Source: Trypanosoma brucei gambiense DAL972
Lineage: Eukaryota; Euglenozoa; Kinetoplastea; Trypanosomatida; Trypanosomatidae
Direction of reading: 5' to 3'
Assembly: GCF_000210295.1 (NCBI RefSeq)
Contig: NC_026737.1
Span: 186,001 to 250,000 of the forward strand
Length of the DNA: 64,000 nt
The notes under the pieces were generated by a model. That model was not told the DNA's origin and made no database searches. It saw only the letters and a program-made list of their open reading frames with translations. Below, piece by piece: positions 29,156 to 38,052 of this stretch. The position numbers and the translations under genes were made by a program. Positions within the stretch are counted from its first letter, which is position 1, and each line of letters begins with the position of its first letter.

Positions 29156-29884
29156 CGCCTGCTAAACCTAGAGCGGCACATAAACAGAAGCGTGAAGCGA
29201 AGAGGTAATTAAAGTGAAAAATGGAAATATGTAAAAACAGCGGGCACGCGGTAAAGCGCAGCCCGAATAGCCAACATTACCCCTTGCAACGAGGGCCGGA
29301 ATGGCATGCACCAAGAGGATTAGTCCACCACGACAACGCAATACACCGTGCACAAAATGACCCAAGTTTTTGTTCTTCGCCACAGATTTCAACCCCTTTC
29401 CCTCTATCTCTCCCCTTCATAACCCACACTGTCCCCTCTTGTCCCCACACACACACACCCGACGTATTTGCTACAAGTTAAGCAAACTCTCAAACACGGT
29501 ATATGGGTGGAGAAGAGAAAAAGGGACGGGAAACTGTTTAGCTGCAGCGACTTCGCCACGATGAGGTGACTCTGCAGTAGTCCAGCAATAGGGAACAAAC
29601 ATGGTCACTTTCTCTGCCACGGCGGACACCTAGAAAAAAATCAACTGAGTTATCATTCACCAACTATGAAAAACGTTTTCAATTTATTTTGTCCTGCACC
29701 CAACATCTTTGACAATGCAATATAGCAACAGCGAGTATACACCTCTTCACGTTTTGAACTATCCGAGACACACTCGTGAGTAGTGTTTTACCCTCATCCC
29801 TGTCTTCTGTTGATTTCGACGGCAAAGAGAGGAGAAGGGGGTCAGAGCGCCCACCAAAGAACAGTATCGACAGTACCCCGCGTA
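29156..29884. other. Intergenic stretch, no gene seen
   Basis: Spacer between the phosphodiesterase stop and eL21. It includes a CACACACAC patch at 29446-29460 and pyrimidine-rich plus-strand sequence at 29390-29445. No gene. Confidence 0.55.
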
Positions 29885-31264
29885 CTACGAGGCTGAGGAG
29901 CATGCAAGCAAGAACAATGAATAATACGCGAAAAGCAGCATTGCAGCTACGGCAGGCAATTTCTCTGTTGCCGAATCTGCTTTCCCCCCGCGCGACCCCT
30001 CCGTGCACGACTTTATGTCCTCCCACTTTACCCTTGTCATGGTACACGATATAAGATTCCGGCACCACGTGTTGCAGGTACCCTTGGGAAACAGTTTACC
30101 ACTTGCCTTGCCGCCGCCGCTCCGCAACCGGATCCAGCGCCTCCATAGGAAGCTGTTGACTCGAAATTTTGTAGCGAACGCGGTGAGCGCCTCTGTACTA
30201 GATAAATTCCCGACGGTCGACTCTACGTCCGGCGCCCTCCTCCACGTCGTTTTATCCAAGTAGTGATGGCGAAGGCTCTTCAGCTTCATAGTCACGTCAT
30301 CAAGCTCTGCAATGAAGTAAGATGGAACATTCCCATACAAAGGCGTCAGTGACGGGATTGTAAAAGACATTATGTCAGGTCCAGCCACCTGGTATAAAAA
30401 GTGGTGAATGTGTCCGAAAATTTGCGACACCACGACACTCGCATGTTTCGCCACCAGTGCGTGGTAGCGCTCCTGAAACGAGGGTTTCCAATACATATCC
30501 TTTTCAACGGAACCGAAGGCCCCCCTGCTGAGCACGCCCCAAACGTCGATGTATGGTGGCACGTGACTTATGATTATTACCTTCGCATTCTCTTTTTTCG
30601 CGTCTTCCAAGCTGGACTCAAGGAACTTCATCTGGTGGCATGGATCAACAACAGTGTCCGGAATAGGAACTTTGTTACAAAAACACCAGAGGACAGTGTT
30701 GAGCACAATGATCCGTAGGCGAGGTGAAACAACACGCTGATAGTACCCACATTCCCGGAAACTTTTCCTTTGGTCCTCAGCCAAAAGGCCATTTTCCACC
30801 AATATTTCTTCCTGTTTCAGGGTGAAACTCTCCTGCTTAAATGCATCAAAGTGGTAGTTTGGGACCATATCGTTGTTTCCGAGGGAGACCGCCACACCCA
30901 GTCCGAACTCCCCTGTCTCGCCCGATTGTACAGTTTTAACCGCGGCCCGCACAACAAAGCCGAACGTGTCATTAATAGAAAACCCGCTTTTGCTGAATTT
31001 GTGTCGCTGAGCATCACCGTTGACAATAACAACATGAGGTGCTTGAGCCTCCATGTCCTGTTGAAATGATGTAATGAGTGCTTTTGGGGCATCGCAGCCC
31101 ATCCGACCGTACTTGGGTGCGGGTTTGTGGCAAGAGTCGTATGCCTTAGACGTACCATACCCAGGGTCATAGTGCGGATCTGATACCAACCCCACTCTCA
31201 AGGCACTACCGCCGCAAAGCGAAACAGCGGCGAAGACTAGAAGCAGTGGAAGGGCATCCAGCAT
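29885..31264 (-). CDS. Acid sphingomyelinase-like metallophosphodiesterase, secretory/membrane
   Basis: 459 residues. A signal peptide (MLDALPLLLVFAAVSLCGG) leads into a calcineurin-like phosphoesterase domain with all five metal/catalytic blocks: D29-x-H31 (SDPHYDPGYG), G-D84 (NGDAQ), N130-N131-D132 (LGNND; Asn sits where many members have His), H234 (SHVPP) and H285-x-H287 (FGHIHH). Start and spacing resemble SMPDL3/aSMase-like enzymes and endopolyphosphatase-type relatives, which act on phosphodiesters or phosphoanhydrides outside the cytosol. The C-terminus ends in a hydrophobic run (AVAAMLLFAYYSLFLLAC), suggesting a membrane or GPI anchor. A degenerate paralogue lies just upstream at 32003. 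Substrate is not predictable. Confidence 0.85.
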   Translation of the reverse strand: MLDALPLLLVFAAVSLCGGSALRVGLVSDPHYDPGYGTSKAYDSCHKPAPKYGRMGCDAPKALITSFQQDMEAQAPHVVIVNGDAQRHKFSKSGFSINDTFGFVVRAAVKTVQSGETGEFGLGVAVSLGNNDMVPNYHFDAFKQESFTLKQEEILVENGLLAEDQRKSFRECGYYQRVVSPRLRIIVLNTVLWCFCNKVPIPDTVVDPCHQMKFLESSLEDAKKENAKVIIISHVPPYIDVWGVLSRGAFGSVEKDMYWKPSFQERYHALVAKHASVVVSQIFGHIHHFLYQVAGPDIMSFTIPSLTPLYGNVPSYFIAELDDVTMKLKSLRHHYLDKTTWRRAPDVESTVGNLSSTEALTAFATKFRVNSFLWRRWIRLRSGGGKASGKLFPKGTCNTWCRNLISCTMTRVKWEDIKSCTEGSRGGKADSATEKLPAVAAMLLFAYYSLFLLACSSAS

Positions 31265-32002
31265 TTACTTTCTCACGGTACCTCGTCTTTTGATATGGTC
31301 TCTACGTATTTACCCTCTCTGATGATGTGGTTGAAACGTTCCAATCGCTATGCTCCAACGAAACGGAATGGAAAGAAGTGAGAAAAGATACGGAAGGCGA
31401 ATGTTAAAGGGAACAAACATCAGGATAAAACTGACGACGAGCATATACACAAGACAGCCGCCAGTAACAGGCTCCGAAAGCATGCAGACCGTTGGTACGC
31501 ACGCCACAGTTATTCTATATCACCTCCGCACGTTAAAAGTTCGTTCGACATCCACAGAAACAAAGTAAGAGAAAAATAAAGAGAAGCGAGGATGGGAAAA
31601 AAATCAAAAAAAAACTAAAGAGCCATGTACAAATGTCGCACCATGCTTCGATGCGGTAGTGACAAGTGGTACCCTGCTCTTTTGCACCCCCATTGTCGTT
31701 GCTGACTTTTGTTCCAACATCCGCCAGGTCTGCATCGGGCCTTCGGCAAAAATATCATGAGCTTCCGCACGAAACCCAGAATCAGCGTGTCTTTTGGCAA
31801 GGCAACTGCGGCCCCAAAGTAACTGTAGTGACATACCAAGACGAATAAACTACGTCAGAGAGTCAGAAAAGATGGCAAAAATGGGGTTGGAGATCGTCGA
31901 GTAAATATTCCGGGACTGATCTCCTTGTGTACATCAAAGGACCGTCTCGGAGCGCAAACTATCCAACACGAGGGGATACCTCCCCATTCTTTTTTCCTCA
32001 AC
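31265..32002. other. Intergenic stretch between the two phosphodiesterase paralogues
   Basis: Contains a strong purine tract at 31567-31621, i.e. a pyrimidine tract on the transcribed strand that suits the acceptor of the downstream gene. Short minus-strand frames here (31604-31834) overlap each other and are not called. Confidence 0.55.
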
Positions 32003-33529
32003 TCAATTGTAAACCTTTTGTGCGCGGGTTGAAAACAGCCGTTGCGTAACCTCACGTTCTGCCCCCGGAGGAGGGGAAAAAATAATCCGCCTGCTTCCAA
32101 AACCGTACGTCAGGGCCGCAACTAACGCCAAGCCGCCACTGCATGCGGAAATTATTGACAGCCAAACCCCGAGGCTTCGAGACGGCAATACAGACGTAGT
32201 GCAGTAGTCAATGTCCGTCTTCTCGTAATATACCGAAGCACATATAATAAGGTGGCGGCACCAAAAACCACAATGCTCCTTTTCAGTTAGATAGCGACCA
32301 CCAGCCCGCATCCTTGAAAAAGGTTCCCAATGTGCCTCACTTTGCGCAATGGTTAGATAATCCTCCACAGAGTATTCATTCATCCCCCTGAGCGAAACGT
32401 GGAGAATGTCTTCCAATTTGTCTCCATAAACCCATGAACCGTTCTCTACCAGATATCGCTGCTGCAACGAAACCACCCGCCCAGTGTTACTGTCGAGCGT
32501 AGCCCGTATGTAGGATGGATTGCTTCCCGCAACCGGGGAAACCGATGGAATTATGTACATCGGAGGACCCAGCTTAGATGATGCTACAAATCCCAGTGTA
32601 CCAGTATGAAAAAACTGCGCTGCGACGGTGAAGCGGTTACTGCCAATGATGCGAAGATAGGCCTCCCGAAAGTCGTTGCGCCAATAGTAGGTTGCATCTC
32701 CAACACTTTTCATACGTACCGCCTCCTCAACATTGAGTATGGGAGGTTCGTTACCCAATATTATAACACTGCGGTCCCGCTGCTTTGCCCATTCAATGGA
32801 CGCCTGAAGGAATGGAAATTGCCCACACGGATCAACATCCCCAACGCTAAGAGGTGGTCTCAATGAGTTTGACCACAGTAATGTGTTGAGGACAATTACT
32901 CGAATCTTTGTTCCGGCTACATCACGATAGTAAAAGCCACAGTAAGACATGTGTGAATGTTCCTCTCTTGTAAGCAGACCTTCGCTTAACATAAGACGCA
33001 ACAGTTGTACGTACTGGGGTTGGGCACTAATGGGGCTGAAACTGTTAGCAGGGGAAAGGTCATTACCTCCCAGTGCCAAAACTGTTGGTTGTGATGCAGC
33101 ATCCTGCGTGCCGTTTACCCCCGATGCAGAGGCAATCACACCTATCACCTCCTTCATTGTGTACTCCATTTCCGCGGGGGTAACCGTTTCCATGCTGTGG
33201 CGCATAAGACCACCAGAAAAGAGAGTGAAAGTCCCCTCCCATTTTGCTACGTCATCCATAACGGACTGAACGAGCTTCAGTGGAGATTCACAGCCCGGGG
33301 TGACGAGTGACGCCCGCCCTTGGTTGCAAGGTCCGTACCCACCGGGTCGGCCATAGAGTATATCGTAATTAAAGTCACCAAGTAAGGAAACAGTCAACTT
33401 CGGCAGCGTATCACGACCCAACACGCTGGTAGCGGAGGCTCTGAGCACTAATTGATGTAGTAAATCGGGCGCAATGGTCAGCGCACATACACTAAGGAAA
33501 ATAACAAAGAGCGTGCAACACCTCTCCAT
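32003..33529 (-). CDS. Phosphodiesterase-fold paralogue with lost metal ligands (pseudoenzyme)
   Basis: 508 residues from the ATG at 33529 (the two codons upstream include only a GTG). Signal peptide MERCCTLFVIFLSVCALT. It aligns along its whole length with the gene at 29885: VSLLGDFNYDILYG, FTLFSGGLMRHS, LALGGNDLSP, CGFYYRD, RVIVLNTLLW, VDPCGQFPFLQASIEWAK, IIPSVSPVAGSNPSYI and CGFWCRHLI keep the fold. However, D-x-H is D-x-N, GDA is GGL, GNND is GGND, SHVPP is GNEPP and GHIHH is HTGTL, so nearly all metal-binding residues are gone. A C-terminal membrane segment (WLSIISACSGGLALVAALTYGF) is followed by a cytoplasmic tail of ~35 residues. The frame is intact, so it is a retained pseudoenzyme rather than a decayed pseudogene. 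It could be a receptor, chaperone or partner of its sister. Confidence 0.82.
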   Translation of the reverse strand: MERCCTLFVIFLSVCALTIAPDLLHQLVLRASATSVLGRDTLPKLTVSLLGDFNYDILYGRPGGYGPCNQGRASLVTPGCESPLKLVQSVMDDVAKWEGTFTLFSGGLMRHSMETVTPAEMEYTMKEVIGVIASASGVNGTQDAASQPTVLALGGNDLSPANSFSPISAQPQYVQLLRLMLSEGLLTREEHSHMSYCGFYYRDVAGTKIRVIVLNTLLWSNSLRPPLSVGDVDPCGQFPFLQASIEWAKQRDRSVIILGNEPPILNVEEAVRMKSVGDATYYWRNDFREAYLRIIGSNRFTVAAQFFHTGTLGFVASSKLGPPMYIIPSVSPVAGSNPSYIRATLDSNTGRVVSLQQRYLVENGSWVYGDKLEDILHVSLRGMNEYSVEDYLTIAQSEAHWEPFSRMRAGGRYLTEKEHCGFWCRHLIICASVYYEKTDIDYCTTSVLPSRSLGVWLSIISACSGGLALVAALTYGFGSRRIIFSPPPGAEREVTQRLFSTRAQKVYN

Positions 33530-34487
33530 GGTCACCTACAACACGATACCTGACCTTTTCTTTACGTACTTTCCTACCACTGTCCACCACCAAAGGGCAG
33601 CACCGAGAGGACGGCGAAACTCAAGAAAAAGAAGAGCATTGGGAGGTACACAAAAACAGCGGCATGGGAAGGAACTCAACTGTTATGAGAGCAAAGCTAA
33701 AGAGTCGGGAGTACTGCCACCCACATTTGGGAACCGCGCCAGTACTCCACACCAACTGCCACGAGTGTGCAACGAATTCACAACGACGAATAAAAAGTGG
33801 CTTTGTCTACGAGGCAAAAGAGTCGTTACGAAAATGACTCCAAACGTACCAAAGTCCCACTCAGCAGCAGTACTACATGGGGGGGAGTGCGTGGAAGTAA
33901 CTCAAAAAGCTGCAACCTTCCACTCACGCGAGCCAAGCTACAAAATGAGCACTTCCGATTTTACACTGGGTCGCACAAAAGACCTAAAATGGTGCCCCAA
34001 AGTCATCGAGATAATCGGCTGCAGCGTGAACAAGCACGCATCCCGAAGTGCGCCGATATCCGGCACATGCCCTCGTCTACCCAGATCCTTCGCTTTTGCC
34101 ACGTCGATGTGCAGTGGCATGCCACCAACAGTTCCCACACCAATGTGCACCGACCAAGACTGCACCAATCAGGTCGCACCCTGGGTAAATAACCGACGCT
34201 AGGCCCACACGAAAACACACGCATACACGTGTAACAGCAAAGAACGTTAGGTAAGCATACACTGTGGCGGGAAGAGAAAGAGGGAAAGGCGGGCACGCGC
34301 TACCGTTGCATAAGCCGGATAATAAGCTTACCTCCTTTTCAGTGAATATAAGTGGCAAAAAAGCTTGTTACAACATGTGACTAAAAAGAGCAATTAAACG
34401 GCGATAAAAACAATGCGCAACGCGGTGGTGAAATGTAAGCGTACATGAATCCGGGGATCGCAGAAGCACCGAAGGTGGTCCCCAAAA
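33530..34487. other. Intergenic stretch, no minus-strand gene seen
   Basis: 3' flank of the LYR-protein gene. A 242-codon ATG frame lies on the plus strand (33474-34202), overlapping the start of the minus-strand gene, but its direction and composition do not fit a gene here. Confidence 0.5.
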
Positions 34488-34985
34488 TCATTTACTAAAG
34501 TCCTCAGCGTCAGCCCCCATCTCACCCTCCAACAACTCGTTGGAGTTGTCCACGCCGCCCATCACGCCGTAGTTCGCGCTTCCCTCTGAAATCCTCCCAG
34601 TCCGTGGGTTCACTGGATGGTCATACATAGAATCGAGGTCCGCCGCGTAGGGCACGCCACTTTCCTGCAAAGATCCCTGCATTTTGTGAACGGGTCGGGG
34701 GTATGGAATGCGATAATGCACTCCAAGCTCGTAGCGCATTTCCGCCTCACGCAGCTTCCGCTGTATCATTTCCACGTCGGTAAGTCGAGCATTTTGACGA
34801 AACAGCCGCCTTGACTCCTCCATCACATACAACGCATCGTCGTCCGTCTCCCATGGTACCGTGAAAGCCGCTTTAAGAAACTTTCGGTACCAGGAAAGAG
34901 CCTGTGAGCGATACGGGTTGTTGCACAGTACGGCCCCTGCAGCCTCATACGGCATCCCTAAAACACACGGTGTCTTGCTATACAT
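34488..34985 (-). CDS. LYR-motif (Complex1_LYR-like) mitochondrial protein
   Basis: 165 residues. The N-terminal ~95 residues carry an LYR-family pattern: ALSWYRKFLKAAF (WYR in place of LYR), a following helix with RRLFRQNARLTD (family conserved Phe and Asn), and EMIQRKLREAEMRYELGVHY. LYR proteins assist Fe-S transfer, respiratory-complex assembly, or are complex I subunits (NDUFA6/NDUFB9) that bind acyl-carrier protein. The RIPYPRPVHKM segment after the third helix is reminiscent of the Pro/Tyr segment after the LYR fold in NDUFB9, but that is weak. The C-terminal ~60 residues are acidic and Gly/Asn-rich. Which LYR protein it is remains open. Confidence 0.65.
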   Translation of the reverse strand: MYSKTPCVLGMPYEAAGAVLCNNPYRSQALSWYRKFLKAAFTVPWETDDDALYVMEESRRLFRQNARLTDVEMIQRKLREAEMRYELGVHYRIPYPRPVHKMQGSLQESGVPYAADLDSMYDHPVNPRTGRISEGSANYGVMGGVDNSNELLEGEMGADAEDFSK

Positions 34986-35835
34986 CCACTTCCCCCCCCC
35001 TCTATGTGTACGGTCACCGCCCCAATCAAAATGAGCGGGGAAACCCCGTTAAATTTAGGAGCAAAGGAAAGTCGCAGAGGGAGTGGACCAACAAGTTACC
35101 AGATTAATAATAAAGAGGAGGTGGGTGCTCATTCCTACCGCAATAGAAAAGATCCAAAGTGGTGGACTCGGGGATGATTAGCAAAGAAGTAGGGATCCAT
35201 TGGATTGAAAACGCTCGGTTCGTTCACTCCGTACACGCACACCTCAGCTACTTCATTCAGCACACGTGCGCTTGTTCGTAACAGCAGCATGACAAATGCA
35301 CGGACAAACGTCGACAGCGGAGAAACACAATCTTATCTTCTCTTGATTCTCCGTTTAAAAGGCGGGGAAGCTCACCATTTTCTGTGTTGCCTCTTTACCC
35401 TCGGAGTGTCATAATGTATTTCAAATGATTGTCACGCAACAACGGGCGTCTCCCCCGTTATTCTGCTACCTCTTCCCACCAAAGAGAATTGGGTTGGGAT
35501 CGCTAAACACAACAACAGCCTCGTACCAAACTAACTCTGGAGGCCAATCAGAGATGACGACTGCTCTAACGAGGGGTAACGTTGCGATCGACACAACGGT
35601 AGATTAAACGATCAATGCGCACGAGAGTCAGCCCTTTGACTAGCTCGCACCACATGTCGTGGTGCCCACCCACGTAGTAAACAGACACACACACACACAT
35701 GTGCACCTACTACCCAAATGTACGGAGCGTCACGATTGTGGTACGGGCGGGGAAAACGAAACATGAATCGAACGGGAAAAGAGGATAACAGACCTCCGGA
35801 ACACGGAAGTTTTGCATTCACCACATCCCTTAAAC
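34986..35835. other. PI 4-kinase 3' flank, no gene seen
   Basis: Includes a short CACACACACA patch at about 35686-35700. No coding signal on the minus strand. Confidence 0.55.
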
Positions 35836-37581
35836 CTAGAGTATACCATTCTGGAGAGTTTGGAACTGATCGTACCGCCTCGTCCTCCAGTTGTCCACAC
35901 TACCGACAATGAGTTCCTTAATATAAAGTGCAAAATCTCCCTCGTCCTCTAGATCCAAACGAAAGCGGGACCGCAGTTGCTGGATGGCAACTTCAGGAGA
36001 GGCCCCGAAACAAGGCAAAGTGTTGTAAGGCGTCATTAGCGAGACAAGTGCTACGATATCATCAGCTTTCTCGCGTATGGCTCTCATCCCCAAGAAGAAC
36101 AATAGCTTAAAGTAATTAAATGGTGAACTTCCAACACCTCCCATTACTTCAAGGAGCTCTTGTGACAGTTTGAAAGGGGCTGATTCGAAGTTGACACCAC
36201 CGGGAGATGTGACGAGCATAAAACCAAAGTCTATGTGCACCAAACGGCCGTCTGCCCTTATCAAAATGTTCCCGTTGTGTCTATCTTTCACCTGAAGGAT
36301 ATAGGTAAAGATACTGTAACCAGCCATTGTCTCCACGAAATTTCGCTGAGCCTCCCTATATCTTTGGGAACCCTTACCACCAAAGGCCTCATTGAAGAAC
36401 TGGGGAAGGTACGCCATCTGACATGACTTCTTGATTCCATCAATGGAACAGGCACCCTCTACACACTCAATAATTCCAGAATCCACACCGACGGCAAGTG
36501 CCCTATAGGGGACAAGAGAGCATGTAAGTCCGGCATTCTTCCATATATTGTTGAAGAGGTCAACAAGTTGTAATGCCAACTCCTCTTGCCGCAAATTATC
36601 CCCACCTTTGACCACAAATGTGGCTGTACCCCAATTAGGATGCCTCCCAAAGAATGACTTCTCGCGCAGACGAGCAGCTCGTTCCTCCGGAAGCTCTCCA
36701 AAGACCTTCCGAAACAACTTCATGTCAGGGGAAGCGGACTTGCTCGCAGTTACCTCCCCTCCTACATCTTCCCCCCTTCGGTCCAGCGACTGCTCCTCCA
36801 TCAATTCATCTGATTCCGCCGAAATTTTAAACTTTCCATTGGGAAGTCGTAACTTAGATGTAGTTGGGTCATTGACAGTTGCAGTGGAATCAACAATGAC
36901 TTCGCATCGAAGGAGAAACGGCGCTCTCTCACGAGAAAAGAATACGACACTATCTTCAACAACGATGTTTACAATCCACTTTACCGGATCGTCATTACAA
37001 CCCAAAGGGCATATGAGTGACTGCGACCTCAGTGATTTGTTGATTTCATCCAGCTCCTTCTTTAGCTCATGTTGTCGCCGATCTCTCTTGGTGAACGAAA
37101 TTAAATGTTTACTCAAGTTGGTGATAAGATTGAGGAATGCTCTCTCATCGTTGAAAAGCTTAAGTCGCAGTTCCTTGCGCCTAATCTCTTCCTCTACCCC
37201 GTCAGTGTTGTTGGTTCGATCTGCTACACCCTTGCGGTTGATGGCAAAACTCTCGATCTTGTCGTGCACTTCCTTCACGCGCCCTCCAAGCCCAACGGCC
37301 GAAAACACGTCGCGTACCGAGTCCACTGTCCATGAGAGCCGCAACGCCAAGGTAAAAGATCGCCCCGCCAGCCAATGCATAAAACGTCGCAGGCGGTTAC
37401 TTACCTCCGGACCCTTGTGCGTGATACAAGCATGAGATATTTGAAGGAAGACCCTTTCAATGGTTGCAAGGGGGAACTCATGCAGATTTTGAACAAGAGC
37501 TATTTGCTCATCCTGAGAACCCCTCGGTAGGTACAGCAGTACCTCCAGAAGCCTGTGAAGACAAAACAAAGCATTCGACAT
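35836..37581 (-). CDS. Phosphatidylinositol 4-kinase, type III beta-like
   Basis: 581 residues from the ATG at 37581; the frame is open to 37602 only with a TTG. It makes PI4P, mainly at the Golgi, needed for secretion. N-terminal ~130 residues are helical; a charged linker follows (about 240-310). The PI3/4-kinase catalytic domain fills the C-terminal ~260 residues: WGTATFVVKGGDNLRQEELA (~335-355, ATP lysine in VVKGGD), YRALAVGVDSGIIECV, the catalytic loop DRHNGNILI at ~433 and the metal-binding HIDFGFML at ~447, then FKLSQELLEVMGG, a class III beta signature. All key residues are intact. It is shorter than human PI4KB, lacking most of its N-terminal region. Confidence 0.93.
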   Translation of the reverse strand: MSNALFCLHRLLEVLLYLPRGSQDEQIALVQNLHEFPLATIERVFLQISHACITHKGPEVSNRLRRFMHWLAGRSFTLALRLSWTVDSVRDVFSAVGLGGRVKEVHDKIESFAINRKGVADRTNNTDGVEEEIRRKELRLKLFNDERAFLNLITNLSKHLISFTKRDRRQHELKKELDEINKSLRSQSLICPLGCNDDPVKWIVNIVVEDSVVFFSRERAPFLLRCEVIVDSTATVNDPTTSKLRLPNGKFKISAESDELMEEQSLDRRGEDVGGEVTASKSASPDMKLFRKVFGELPEERAARLREKSFFGRHPNWGTATFVVKGGDNLRQEELALQLVDLFNNIWKNAGLTCSLVPYRALAVGVDSGIIECVEGACSIDGIKKSCQMAYLPQFFNEAFGGKGSQRYREAQRNFVETMAGYSIFTYILQVKDRHNGNILIRADGRLVHIDFGFMLVTSPGGVNFESAPFKLSQELLEVMGGVGSSPFNYFKLLFFLGMRAIREKADDIVALVSLMTPYNTLPCFGASPEVAIQQLRSRFRLDLEDEGDFALYIKELIVGSVDNWRTRRYDQFQTLQNGIL

Positions 37582-38052
37582 TGCGTGGGAAAAAGGAAAC
37601 AAAGATACTCCCCTAAGGTCCCCCCACCACAGGAATCACTCGGGCACGCAGTTACTGTCCGCGTCCACTCGGCTTTTCGTGCCGCGGGCATGGGCGGCAT
37701 TGCGCCATTGTGACATTAAAAAAAAAAGCAAAGAAAGAAATTAAATAGGAGGCAAACCAAACAGAAGACTTTAAAAAAAGGACAAAACTCAGAGGCAAAA
37801 AACTAACTGTAGGTCACATAAAGATGTAGGTTTTACATCACCACGACGGAGGAAAGAAGAAAAATAACCTGTTCGGCCCAGCGTCTTCCCCACCGGGAAG
37901 CATCGTAGTTCGCGCCATTCAATGTACAACATTAGAAAGAATGAAAGAGTTCCGTGAGCAGTGATACAAGCTCCACCCATAACGACTTGTTAACGCTGTG
38001 AATTCATAAAACAAGGGGAAGCTACCAACGGCCAACGCGAAGTAACGGTTAG
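37582..38052. other. Intergenic stretch, no gene seen
   Basis: A-rich runs at 37715-37745 read as T-rich tracts on the transcribed strand. Nothing else recognised. Confidence 0.55.

Noticed and set aside
29679..30068. 129-codon minus-strand frame overlapping the phosphodiesterase 3' end with a hydrophobic stretch
   Set aside because: Alternative frame of the same DNA that encodes the phosphodiesterase C-terminal hydrophobic tail; no independent signal.
33474..34202. 242-codon ATG frame on the plus strand
   Set aside because: Opposite to every protein gene in the unit, overlaps the start of the pseudoenzyme gene, no recognisable fold or domain, basic/low-structure composition.
36548..37435. 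295-codon plus-strand frame inside the PI 4-kinase gene
   Set aside because: Antisense shadow of a well-supported kinase domain; Ser/Leu-rich composition typical of antisense frames.
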